From Microbulbifer variabilis (lineage in GTDB: Bacteria > Pseudomonadota > Gammaproteobacteria > Pseudomonadales > Cellvibrionaceae): a stretch of 64,000 bases of DNA. Shown piece after piece: positions 38,501-45,598 of this stretch. The position numbers and the translations under genes were made by a program. Below the pieces are notes generated by a model, which was not told the origin of the DNA, searched no databases, and saw only the letters and a list, made by a program, of their open reading frames with translations. Position 1 is the first letter of the stretch. Each line of letters starts with the position of its first letter. The DNA lies in assembly GCF_023716485.1 (NCBI RefSeq), contig NZ_CP092418.1:4310501-4374500 (forward strand). Reading direction: 5' to 3'.

Positions 38501-39178
38501 CTCTTCACTCCTATAAATCTCCTTGATGTAGCTTCGCCCTAAGCTATCTTTTACATATTCGATGCGTATCCAATTTCCATAAACATCCTCAATTTTACTG
38601 GTATACCAACTAGGGCCATCTAGTAGAAAATCATAATGATCCATAGTGTATTTAGTGCCATCCGGCGTCGTCACTATCATTCCGGATGTGCCTTCCTCGC
38701 AATGAGCGCGCCAGTTACTTTTTGTAATAAGGCTTCCGTCATTTTGGATAGAGTTAAGAACAAGTAACTCACGTCCGCCATCAGGATGCTCAAGAGAAGG
38801 GTTGTCTTTCGTGCTTATCGACCATATATCCTGCAAACAAATTTTATCCGCATTATTTGAGGAGGCTACTATTCGACCAAAGTGCATTGTCCAGCCATAA
38901 CCATAGCCGTTTCGAATAGGTATCTCTAAATTACTTGGACTGGTATATGTGCGATTAATATTAATATCCATGCCTCCATTTCCTGGAATATGGATATCGG
39001 TGTATTTTAACTGCAGAATTCCTGAAAATGGATCTATATGCTCACCAAAATGGTTGTTTATTGTTTCCTTATAAGGGTTTAAACCCGGCTCATTATAATA
39101 ATCTCTGATTTCTGCAGCATTAATTTTAGCGGAGATAAAAATCAAAGCAAAAAACAAAAAGTGAAAACTATTCTTCAT
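29594..39178 (-). CDS. Giant secreted RHS/YD-repeat, PQQ-propeller and Ig-domain protein
   Basis: The preferred start is the ATG at 39178 (MKNSFHFLFFALIFISAKINAAE, a signal peptide), giving about 3,194 residues. Order of parts: RHS-type N-terminus (DPFSGILQLKYTDIHIPG) and YD repeats to about residue 1200; a TSP3 calcium-repeat block (about 1230-1380, DSDGDGVSDKDE-type units); a PQQ-type beta-propeller (about 1390-1710, GTVYVGSNDNRIYAINPDGT units); a second TSP3 block; then about 1,200 residues of Ig-like modules, many opening with an S-H-x-x-G-x-V motif. The canonical RHS C-terminal core and toxin are absent here and found instead in the separate gene at 25538. It looks like a large cell-surface or secreted shell. 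The gene is AT-rich and heads the dockerin, lipoprotein and toxin genes. Confidence 0.82.
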   Translation of the reverse strand: MKNSFHFLFFALIFISAKINAAEIRDYYNEPGLNPYKETINNHFGEHIDPFSGILQLKYTDIHIPGNGGMDININRTYTSPSNLEIPIRNGYGYGWTMHFGRIVASSNNADKICLQDIWSISTKDNPSLEHPDGGRELLVLNSIQNDGSLITKSNWRAHCEEGTSGMIVTTPDGTKYTMDHYDFLLDGPSWYTSKIEDVYGNWIRIEYVKDSLGRSYIKEIYRSEEGNSYPVVTFEYDTTSSTLWLLDFIEANGAKWKYEFEPISGFNPTAYQLVKVERPDNKSWEYSYFGEIHDEDPADGLIGIGSFALESMEYPDGAKINYTYQRVNIDKGDGQAFTAIKTKTLSGITSRTEGQSGATNTGSSKWEYSFKTHSRFSTSTGLKFDKTTVTSPFGKTEYFFAGKDISNINDHEYKFFKRSSIGLLYVEKRYDKSGVLIFQKNNQWELRKISDENMWHGGSGDFWIEIGTYAPMLAGEYVAYDAETFNISINEYSRFVEYKSHDAYGNPRIVREFSNIRGQQDRITELEYSNDTTKWILGNVIREEVSKGDEKSIIIKIYDDLGSLEEENNNGVITKYNYHSSGDVSSIEDANNNVKRFSDYKRGIAQKEEHPEDIIISRVVNDSGTISSSTDPEGRTTSYTYDNMNRLKSIDYPINNDLIITYQARWTTVDPDTSELIPYNTRKLQRGNFEQLDYFDELGRLVRTDRTDISSGETISVTYMVDELGRKIYQSYPFTEKEKGGISFEYDNLGRIVKETNSDESYKSYSYKDEVVTITDEKGKETIYLYRNIGLTDSSIYTISQSDYMYTTFKRNLFNQPIDIAQKKSNIIELKRTYSYNDRFLLESKYDPEIGITKYTYDSVGNIESVKAPDGDVTYYKYDNLYRVTLIDQPMGTDDTSFTYYKDGNIKTLVSGGSSWTYSYDENGNLKQEDFLINYGIPKSYVFNYEYDSLDNLSQIRYPNAMVVDYLPNAFGRPTKAGSYAKDVEYHPTGQLKSITYGNGKVAETQLNERLYLESISIDGLVDLTYDYDTVGNVLSITDTLNSSNDIVANYDDIHRLRSAQGRWGSAFFTHTAYGDIAAKQINNSVVNYYYNNGLLTKAEESSALNKFDYDRLGNITKKTRYGLDHDGYVVSSESSNFKFDNASRLTQSITAGKEKDYFYDGNGRRYQERGSEVYDNKFSIYVSSGSLLFEEDFSECSTTSYIYLDGKLIAQSEDQVVPIGLDSDSDSISDCLEIQLGLNPNDPIDADQDNDNDGLSNIYEIKNNAFISIADSDGDGVSDKDEINQHGLNPLASDTDGDGLNDNAELTIGLDPKLFDTDRDGVDDSDEEAFGLNALDPKDGSLDLDADGFSNRQESAIGSDLGTYSSNPDKGALAWYTETSGSIQGAVSVDLSGNLYVGTREGDVYSIYPNGEVRWKFKTSQAVLSTPTIALDGTVYVGSNDNRIYAINPDGTEKWKYKTYGDIQTSPSIGSDGTIYVASADRTLYALNEGGSLRWSYVSPESFGTPGFSSSPAISSGGTIYIGEEFSGQSYLSAISESGDIKWRYETGGRVNSSPAIGQNGDIYFYANDGFIYSLTKGGSLRWKYDSGKSTGYSQYWSVVLGEKDSVYSSTVKGEVLALNRAGQFQWAFDPLGVPYTPVISKDGTLYFGTTNGYLYALNSTGTEKWKHTLGYLYIAPPIIDIDGTIYIGDTSSRLKAFVESNGGLSDSSWPMFAKDRFSSGNQCRAEGIIYSPILDSDSDGIPDCTEFVFGLNQNDGSDALLDSDGDTISNLDEYLAATSPVLADTDGDGINDNHEELLGTGVLTPDTDGDGILDGDEDYDFDGVSNGKEVIGGSNPFLSERRLRKGINYFHYPFTGNTDISAYYFLESLGGNKVVQKIEKYNSENDTFVAAEYISSVLQGEDFLIKPGEGYILHVLDETSIDFRGEVICTDSNLNSGFNLIGFSCIAGDFSAYDLLLHLGGETTVSSVQRFNSESGRYESASWKNGAPSGVDFDLNNTESYIVYANEPVEIVNSPTNYSLSIVTSHSHGGKAMGSPVKINGEMQALVTVSGTIDDNFATVWVNGVKAVVVNGVFSAKVLLPVGLHDVEIVVINRDNLKSTSFITLDVQQPVAFKVNSHNDNQVINQSNPIIFGEVDPIIDELLVNGKPSVLDNGTFRYGYYCKPDNNISGSHCDWSQHKERLALDVGTQSIKIEAFTQGELIATKIINLDVQRLKVSTLNPGVTKHALGPILVPNELVEYIKSYDVNYESNLIDGLESNITSSDPEPIIDENKFGVSIDVDIVSGLTGNYESIATVVLTAGDGSSVYAVDILLDYEVPVSTVAPEFTIDSPVESEDILYSFGLVSGSYNQSVKEILVNGESAVHFEGGYYSHNTDLSSGSITVEAIAENPDLTTTKTISFTPHVTEVTLASGEVYQGEVIETLNFPSSREIGSIFAGDVRLIGAPSFIDTHTNSMSIVISNTHPYKTLKHKYGLTLNKFSSKPIVSGVYEFYIDWGVDVGGFKPYMLIPVKMTVFESRGAPDVALYSHKDGDVIPESRAGISIRVSNDSAATVKVNGVLAKMEQIRNVPFMDHTYSAIVDLNEGSNTINVEVLGLNGLTTNKTYTLTVDSVDAPSVEVTSHTEGEVVNTEPVIVIQAPAEINKLVMYMNDQIYYPTKNGATYSWDGLAMNEGSNFMEFYAPGYLQPVATRTINLTPPSAPVITITSHTEGEVVTALPIALRGTIKNPVGSLTINGMDVKLDGEDFTVPYWDLQEGNNTIEIVAKGPGTHGKETVHSFNLVNQSNEAPRQITLSQGGKTYFRHEFTVPAEIRSGHSTLSVHMGDETPSGLEQNPWWSHESLSDGRFVFTVEMALINNMSPGVYSFPISMLFEDEDDKLKVFESVTVDLTVSDENILELGTSIDGKELLSIDSVIMNSIDTFEFTPSSLPTGVGVNFTHYYLNSSDSTAEIYFDVYASPDAVPGSYSVPVTMKFLSADSSELYSVVRNIDINVVLPQAGPPTVVIDSHNNGEVVTTPQVTISGTVADFNAAVLVNGQFAIVEQTHGSEGTFSADITLEDGANQIAVEATGEGGLKSRDEITINLSSQSSGGGLVIPAGDTVATSESFQFDPISFYEVRGYQFSVGGSNAAITPNNFTVTPIQGELSWVVGFDVSVSPSTSPGDYELTITHTFLDGNGQTILEESRVLKVEVTE

Positions 39179-39223
39179 AAAAACTCTACTGCCCTGATAC
39201 ACACATAAGAACAACATCCTTAT

Positions 39224-39610
39224 TTATTTACTTTCTTTACCTTCTTTATTTGCCTTGTAATAACCTATCAAATTATTTTTCAGCTCAACTTTTGCCATTC
39301 TCGTGATAGATGCATTGTCTACTTTTTCACTTTGCTCTGTTCTTCCAGTCCCTGGGCTAATCGTTGAAAAATATTGTTCATTTTCAGACAGCTCTCTCTG
39401 TATATTCATATCAATTAGAGCTCCTTTAGAACCCGTAAATTCTTGTGTTTTCTCATTAGCATTTCTTTTCTGCTTAACTGAAACACTCGCACCATTTTGG
39501 AGTTTTTCATCTGGCTTCTCTTCTAAATTCGCGTTCCTATAAGAAGAAAGTTGTACAGCAACAGCCAGCCCAGCGCACAAAACAAATAAAAACGCAATTT
39601 TTCTCTTCAT
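39224..39610 (-). CDS. Small membrane-anchored or exported protein, first gene of cargo operon
   Basis: A 128-residue protein with an N-terminal hydrophobic segment (IAFLFVLCAGLAVAVQL) that is either an uncleaved anchor or a signal peptide. The rest is hydrophilic and probably unstructured or helical (EEKPDEKLQNGASVSVKQ, KVELKNNLIGYYKANKEG). It lies 45 bp upstream of the giant gene on the same strand, with a 1.28-kb noncoding region behind it, so it is probably the first gene of the operon. The family is not recognised. Confidence 0.6.
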   Translation of the reverse strand: MKRKIAFLFVLCAGLAVAVQLSSYRNANLEEKPDEKLQNGASVSVKQKRNANEKTQEFTGSKGALIDMNIQRELSENEQYFSTISPGTGRTEQSEKVDNASITRMAKVELKNNLIGYYKANKEGKESK

Positions 39611-40887
39611 TTATTTTAAATCTCAATAACCTATAATATTTTATTAACTAGCCTATAAATGGAAATTGAAATTTCTGATTAGGCTATATTTTATAAATTC
39701 AATACTAAAATTTTCTAATATGCTTATGGCATTTTTTTTGGCAGTAAAGATGTGATCTAGAGCACAAAATAAATTAAATTATGAAGAATGAGTTAGATAG
39801 AGGGGAGCTTTCTAAGTCAGCTGTCAGCAAACTTCAGTAACTGTCATTAACAACCAAAAAATTAAGTATCCGATCATCATACTTATTAGCAATATATTTT
39901 TGAATATACATACTTAAATTAGTAAAAATGTACTACTTTCAATGAGTTAGCAAGATCGTTATTCTACTTGTTAAGCTTTCAAGCTCAATTAAAATGATGG
40001 GTGGAATCACTAAAGGCTGAGGAGATAGCTCTAATTTATTATGAAATACATTAGATAAAATTCACCTTCACGATGACATAATTGCTAAAAATTTATTTTA
40101 AGGTTATAGATTAAGCATAACGGTAATTTTAAGTTGGTGGACTAGCCAGCCTTATAAAAGAGTTTGCCAGTCTTTGTTGATTCAAATAGATGTTGATCTA
40201 CCAAAGTCCTGAGATCTTATGAAACTATATAAATAATTTCGAAAACTAGTAAAATTAACATCAGATGATGTCTAATTTTTATAGAAAATGATCAATTGTT
40301 TATTGATAACTATAAAGCGATTAACGATTTCGGCATGGGTACTAGGCCAACTCCAAGCTATTTGAGGTAAGGCTCACGGAGGAATGAAGGAAATATTTGC
40401 AAGTAGGTATGATAACATCAATATTACCTGTGTACTCAGTTAGTCCACTTATACCTTTCCTTTTAATATTTTACAAAAATACATATTCGGAAGAAAATTA
40501 GTAATCATCAGAAGTATCTCAGCATTTCTATTAATGGCTGGCACTAAAGAAGAATCTTTCTTTTTTATCTCGTGCTTGGTTTAAATTACATAATAGAAAA
40601 AGAAAACCAACTTTAATAAATTAGCAAACGTGTAGGTTCTATTTCTAATGAATCACCTGAAGTGAGTCAAGGTTATAGGACATAAAATAAATTATTTAAG
40701 GAATCACAAGACGATTTACTTAAAGCATAATAATTTCAATTATTATTTAAAGACAAACTCCAACTCAAACAGTAAAATAAATAAAACAATTAACAAACTT
40801 AGGTCACTATGCTTTAACATTTGCATTAGACAGCTCAACACCCATTCATCTGTACTGCTTCAAACTCTAGTGACTAGGATTCTAGAA
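39611..40887. other. 1.28-kb AT-rich region with no supported gene
   Basis: This stretch separates the second tniQ gene from the cargo operon. All frames on both strands are broken by stops every few dozen codons. I found no CRISPR-type repeat spacing, tRNA or terminator. It must hold the promoter of the cargo operon. A decayed gene, or remains of a lost target-selection module, would be possible explanations, but no recognisable protein motif survives. Confidence 0.5.
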
Positions 40888-42066
40888 CTAGATTAAATTT
40901 CCACGCTTTATTGGCTGAACCTCAAATACATTTTGATCCGCATAATCTATATATTCATCATAATCATAGTACTGATTGCCAATTCTGCCTCTAGGATCTG
41001 AACAACCCGTGCTATATTTCATCCCGTCTCCATGAAGCATTTTTATTTCATCAGGTGTGAAGATTTCCGACTCAAGAATAAACTTACATAACTGCCTATC
41101 GGAAAAACCACAGAAGGAAATTGAACAAACAATTCCTCTATCAGAGATTTTATTTTTAGCAAATAGATGACTTCTTACACCTTTAACATAGAAATATAAA
41201 ACTGGATTTATAGAGTATGACTCAGAAATTACCCAAGTCGATACAGATGAACAAATGTTTATTAACAAATTCCCCCTAAGAATTTGAAGTATCAAGACAA
41301 CTCTTAGTAGCTTTTCTTGAAGTTTATTCTCGTAATGCAGCTTACTGATGATTCTCTCTAATCTGACAGTTATAGACAAACCAGATAACTCCTGAATATC
41401 AAGATGACATTCAAGATCCACCTCCCATAAAAATCTATCCTTCATAAATAACCGCACTCTATGCCACAACTTCCTTTCATCTTCTGCAACAGCTCTTTCA
41501 AAATTCAGATCAGATAGAGAACAACCAGTGTCTATATGAGAATCCAAAATCGCTTTAGTAACTCCGCAGTTATAATTAAATTTATTTAAATGAATTTTTC
41601 CAGCTAGGCTAGAGGATGAAGTTCCGTATGGTATATCTTTAATTTTCACTAATTTTTCATCGTGCAGGTGACATACACTGTATAGACGGTCTCTCCAGTA
41701 AAATCTTACATATGGATTATCATCCCAACATTTACAGCAAAGTTTACTTTCATACAGCCAACTTTTAGGGGGTTTTTCATACAGATTAAGTTCAGATAAA
41801 ATAAAGTATCTTCTGAGAATAAACTCCAATGCAATTCGGATTTTATGCCATTTTAAATTGTGGTATTTATACTCAACATTAATATTACTTAGCCTAGCTC
41901 TTTCTCTCTCAGAAATATCACTTCCAACCAGTAGGCTGGAATATGTTTTAATCAGTAAAGAAATCAGAACTTTAGAATTTCTATAACCATTCCAATAAGC
42001 TAATCGTCCCACATAATCAGATAAGCTTTCATCAACAAACTTCTTCTCTCTATATAAAAAATTCAT
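40888..42066 (-). CDS. tniQ: Second TniQ-family target-selection protein (short form)
   Basis: A 392-residue TniQ-like protein with TAGGAAAA before the ATG at 42066. The N-terminus (DESLSDYVGRLAYWNGY) is the TniQ signature, followed by a zinc-binding set: C110-x2-C113 (in LCCKCW) and C132-x2-H135 (in VCHLH). It is distantly related to the TnsD-like protein upstream and lacks a clearly separate C-terminal HTH pair. Its size is similar to the TniQ of CRISPR-linked Tn7 elements (Tn6677 type), but no cas gene is present. It may direct an alternative target choice or join TnsD in the targeting complex. Confidence 0.8.
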   Translation of the reverse strand: MNFLYREKKFVDESLSDYVGRLAYWNGYRNSKVLISLLIKTYSSLLVGSDISERERARLSNINVEYKYHNLKWHKIRIALEFILRRYFILSELNLYEKPPKSWLYESKLCCKCWDDNPYVRFYWRDRLYSVCHLHDEKLVKIKDIPYGTSSSSLAGKIHLNKFNYNCGVTKAILDSHIDTGCSLSDLNFERAVAEDERKLWHRVRLFMKDRFLWEVDLECHLDIQELSGLSITVRLERIISKLHYENKLQEKLLRVVLILQILRGNLLINICSSVSTWVISESYSINPVLYFYVKGVRSHLFAKNKISDRGIVCSISFCGFSDRQLCKFILESEIFTPDEIKMLHGDGMKYSTGCSDPRGRIGNQYYDYDEYIDYADQNVFEVQPIKRGNLI

Positions 42067-42491
42067 ATTTTTCCTAAACTATCCTACCCAACCAATAAAT
42101 AATTTTCCCTTACTACAATTCCTGGCAGGGTGTCATTGATACCAACCAAGACATTTTTTACCATAAACGAAAACTTCAACCAGAATACCCAATGATCTAC
42201 TTAAGCTCTCTCTGTTCTAGAAGCAACTGGAGTGATTATATATTTATAGAGAATGCTCTAACTCTCAATATATCAAAGAAACATACTCTATTTACAGTTT
42301 TGAGTTTCATATTAGAAATAAAACAAAAATTGCAGATTAAATTATCAATGCTTATAGATTCTAAAATGGTAGCAATAAAAATTTTTATTGCGATAGAAAT
42401 GTAATCTGCTTTTACACCCTCCTGAAAAGAATAGGAAATTAATTTTAACAATTAGTGTTAGCCAGCAATAACACCTAGAACTGCCACTATA
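42067..42491. other. Spacer between the two tniQ genes
   Basis: About 425 bp of AT-rich DNA. A perfect 20-base palindrome (GCAATAAAAA / TTTTTATTGC, 42372-42391) lies in it and could be an operator or a weak stop signal. The short open frames on both strands have no support. The spacer suggests that the second tniQ gene has its own promoter. Confidence 0.45.
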
Positions 42492-43964
42492 TTAGTTTAT
42501 TTTATTGACTTTAAAGGCTATAAACTGTTTCAAACTTGTGTGGTTCTTTACTTCAGAAGATACACTATATTCAACATCCCCCCGCTGCATAGCAAAAATA
42601 AGCTCAACAATTGAATATCCTATTCGCTGAATACCCCCCATAGATGTAGTACCTAAAGGAGGCTCTGTCTGACGAGATTTTTTCTTTAAATCCTCAACAA
42701 AGGAGATACATTGTGACTTATTAATTACCCAATCACGGTTCAAACTTCCTGGCTTCTGAAGCACAGGTATAATACCCGCATCTAAGAGTTGTTTTAATTG
42801 ATACCGTGTTAATTCAAGCGCTTTACAAGCCTCGACCATGGTCCAGTTTGATGACACTTCGCTCGCAAGCGATTCAACTTGGTTTCTCTTATAATACACC
42901 TTACCTTGGAAAAATACCTGCATCAAACGACCTTGCTGAACAAGTTTATCGATCCTTACTATTCGGGACCCAAGAATATTAGCGGCTTCTTTTTTTGAGA
43001 TGATATTACGAGTTCTAGAACTCAGTTTAATCCTTGTAATTCGCTCAGGATCCAATGCATAAGGCCAATACTCCTCAATAAAGTTGTCGAATTCTGCTTT
43101 GATTCTTGCGATGCCCTGATTCTCTTTCTGCCTATGTAAGCGCTCGTATAAGTCTCGAAAGTGCTTATTTAACCCACTTTGACCTTTATCACTCATTGGC
43201 CGGTCAATATACTGTTCCAGCATCGCATAAAAGCTATCTGGCCATGCTTTGAGTGTGTCCCAAACGCCTTTATAAAGCTGACCTAGCTCTTGATTTTTCA
43301 TTGCTAAAGGTTGAAATGAATTACCAACTAAACGGACTTGGTAATGAGCAATAAAGTGAATCAAGCTCAATACTTCCCTTAATGACATCCCTCGTAATAC
43401 TACTGGAATTGATCTATTTGACTGTACTCCAGAAATCAACGACTCAATATAAACAGATTGTTCTATTAGACTTGGTTTCACACTACTAGCGTTAGGTTTT
43501 ATACAATTGACTTCGCCATCAAACCTATTCAATTGATGACGGTACCAGCTCAAGCGCTTGCCCGAAGTAGAACTCACGTCTACCAACATTTTTTGGTGTT
43601 TAGAACAGACCACTACCGGAAGCAATGCCCATTGATACTTGCAATACCCCAATTCTTCCAAGCAGTCTGGGCACACCTTGGGCAACTTTACAATGACACT
43701 GGAGGTATCAATGATTTTACGAAAGGAACTATATATCGGGGTCAGCTTCGACTGGCATTCTGACAATCCTAGATCAATTAGCAATGACGATACATTAAAT
43801 TTGCCTGTTAAAACCTGATATATAGGAGCGCGATTGTTTTTCCACTTAAGTCCAGCATAATGCAAAAAATTGCCAACGTGATTGAAGCCATTTTGTTCTG
43901 ACAAGCGAACCAAGTAACTGACCAAGCATTCTTCTGGCTGGATGAAAGGTCTTGATAGTAACAT
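42492..43964 (-). CDS. tnsD: TnsD-like TniQ protein with C-terminal DNA-binding region
   Basis: A 490-residue TniQ/TnsD-type target selector. N-terminal signature PEECLVSYLVRLSEQNGF; zinc ligands C98-x2-C101 (VCPDC) and C120-x2-H123 (VCSKH). From about residue 330 there are two helix-turn-helix-like segments (ISKKEAANILGSRIVRIDKL and MVEACKALELTRYQLKQLL), which would read the attachment-site DNA. In Tn7, TnsD binds the 3' end of glmS and recruits TnsC; here the insertion lies exactly at the 3' end of parE, so parE is the probable recognition site. That specificity is inferred from the insertion point. Confidence 0.85.
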   Translation of the reverse strand: MLLSRPFIQPEECLVSYLVRLSEQNGFNHVGNFLHYAGLKWKNNRAPIYQVLTGKFNVSSLLIDLGLSECQSKLTPIYSSFRKIIDTSSVIVKLPKVCPDCLEELGYCKYQWALLPVVVCSKHQKMLVDVSSTSGKRLSWYRHQLNRFDGEVNCIKPNASSVKPSLIEQSVYIESLISGVQSNRSIPVVLRGMSLREVLSLIHFIAHYQVRLVGNSFQPLAMKNQELGQLYKGVWDTLKAWPDSFYAMLEQYIDRPMSDKGQSGLNKHFRDLYERLHRQKENQGIARIKAEFDNFIEEYWPYALDPERITRIKLSSRTRNIISKKEAANILGSRIVRIDKLVQQGRLMQVFFQGKVYYKRNQVESLASEVSSNWTMVEACKALELTRYQLKQLLDAGIIPVLQKPGSLNRDWVINKSQCISFVEDLKKKSRQTEPPLGTTSMGGIQRIGYSIVELIFAMQRGDVEYSVSSEVKNHTSLKQFIAFKVNKIN

Positions 43965-44596
43965 CGCCTTTCCTGTATGTACGTTAGGTCATATATCCCT
44001 ACTTTCACCATCATTAATCGAATCAGGAAAAAATCATAAAAACTACAAGACCTGGAATGCTGCCCTGCGAATTGACTTTGAATATTTCTAAAAGCGGAGG
44101 GAGATTGAAGCACTTAATTCTATGATTATAGTATCAGGAGCATTCATTTCACGATAAACGATTAATAAAAACACCACCCATCTATCCATATCCTTTAAAA
44201 CCCTCAATTCATTTCTATAACTCAATAAAATTAAGATCTAAAAAGATAGAATAGCAACCATCTTGCAATAACCAACCCCGCACACGTGAGGAGAAAAATT
44301 TGGAAGAATTCCTCTTTTATTAATTAGAGCAAATAAATTTATAACCCTAATTGAAAACTCATAAGCCCCTATGTCATTTGCCAGTATCTCAGTAATAGAT
44401 TGCACACGCTCAGATACAAACTTCACCAAAAACTATCCTGAGGGCCAAGCTATTCCAAGCCCATCAATGGCAGACATCACTTACTCACCAAATAAAATAA
44501 CTTGTAATTTTCATTAGTATATTTGATCCAAGAATGACCTAGAAAAATCATTAATAGTTTTTTAGACGATACCATAGACCTATTATATGACAATCC
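43965..44596. other. Spacer between tnsC and tnsD-like gene
   Basis: About 630 bp without a supported gene. A 63-codon minus-strand frame at 44238-44429 has no recognisable motif or good ribosome-binding site. The region likely carries a promoter for the tnsD-like gene, separate from that of tnsABC. Confidence 0.4.
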
Positions 44597-45598
44597 TTAA
44601 GCAGCTCCCTCAATCATATAAAGTCTTTTATTAGGAGCAATGCCGTATATAGCATACTCAGCATCCACGATAGAGTTCTTATTTACTCGATAACCAAAAT
44701 GCCAATCAGAGTGAACAATCAGCTCTCTTAGTTCTAACTTATCTATAGACAATAAAAATGGGTTAATATTATCCGCCACGCCGTATTCCCCCATAACATC
44801 TGCAAATAATTTTAGATCGAAAGACCTACTCTCCAACTTGGAAAGAATGTAAGCATCACCAATCAAGTTTGCTGTCGCTCGCAAATTCCCATCTGTTGCA
44901 GCAAACACTCTATAAGTAATTGCAATATCCTCTAGCTTAATTCCACTTGAAATACCATAAGCATCAGATAATAGTTTCAGGAGGCGTCTATAGTTATCTC
45001 GCTCAGTTTTTTGACTTATTCGAAATGGCGGGACAATATGACGGTATGCGATACGTCCTTTAAGTTGGCGGTTTGAATCTACAAGATACTTGCTCCAAGG
45101 CATCCCCATAAATACAATTGGTACTTTCGTATCTTTTATTAGATCTTTGAATATATCAGCAATACCAGTTACTACTTTTGCACTACGGCGCTCAATAATT
45201 ACCTGAATCTCATCAAGAATAAGAAGTTCTACACCAACCACACGTATCAAAGTAATTAACCGTTCATAAAGCTCGCCTTGATTTCTTGCTCCCATCCCCT
45301 GCTGAGGGTCACCTATAGCGACCAGTAATGATCTCAAGAATTCTAAGGGAGTGGAAATAGCCTTTAATTCAAAATGAAGAACTGGAATATACGTTCTCTC
45401 ATCCTGCTCGACTATGGGGTTCTTATTGACATAGTATTCCGCTAATGCACTTTTTCCACTTCCAGACTCTCCCGTCAACAGTAAGCAAGAAGCAACATCA
45501 AACTGTTGCTTCTTAAGTCGAAGAGTATCAAATAGTTTGAGCATCTCTGTAATGAACGGACTTTTTATAAATGGACGGATAGCATTTACTCTCTTCAC
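44597..45598 (-). CDS. tnsC: TnsC-like AAA+ ATPase
   Basis: A 333-residue AAA+ regulator of transposition. Walker A is LLTGESGSGKSALAE (residues 40-54), Walker B VELLILDEIQ (123-132), and a sensor region follows (IVFMGMPWSKYL). TnsC-type proteins polymerise on target DNA, connect the TniQ selector to the transposase and block insertion into DNA already holding the element. The protein is much shorter than TnsC of Tn7 (555) and similar in size to TnsC of Tn6677-type elements and to TniB. It starts with GTG overlapping the tnsB stop by 4 bp (GTGA). Confidence 0.92.
   Translation of the reverse strand: MKRVNAIRPFIKSPFITEMLKLFDTLRLKKQQFDVASCLLLTGESGSGKSALAEYYVNKNPIVEQDERTYIPVLHFELKAISTPLEFLRSLLVAIGDPQQGMGARNQGELYERLITLIRVVGVELLILDEIQVIIERRSAKVVTGIADIFKDLIKDTKVPIVFMGMPWSKYLVDSNRQLKGRIAYRHIVPPFRISQKTERDNYRRLLKLLSDAYGISSGIKLEDIAITYRVFAATDGNLRATANLIGDAYILSKLESRSFDLKLFADVMGEYGVADNINPFLLSIDKLELRELIVHSDWHFGYRVNKNSIVDAEYAIYGIAPNKRLYMIEGAA

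Noticed and set aside
29594..39178. Giant gene as a classical RHS toxin
   Set aside because: The C-terminal end is an Ig-like module, with no RHS core border or toxin domain, so toxin activity of this protein itself is not supported.
39611..40887. CRISPR array or type I-F-like repeat
   Set aside because: No unit of 28-36 bases recurs at regular spacing, and no cas gene is present in the element.
42192..42451. Overlapping small frames on both strands between the tniQ genes
   Set aside because: AT-rich frames overlapping on opposite strands with no motif; the palindrome at 42372-42391 explains part of their apparent symmetry.
44238..44429. 63-codon minus-strand frame between tnsC and the tnsD-like gene
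   Set aside because: No ribosome-binding site or recognisable motif and low-complexity AT-rich composition; treated as chance.
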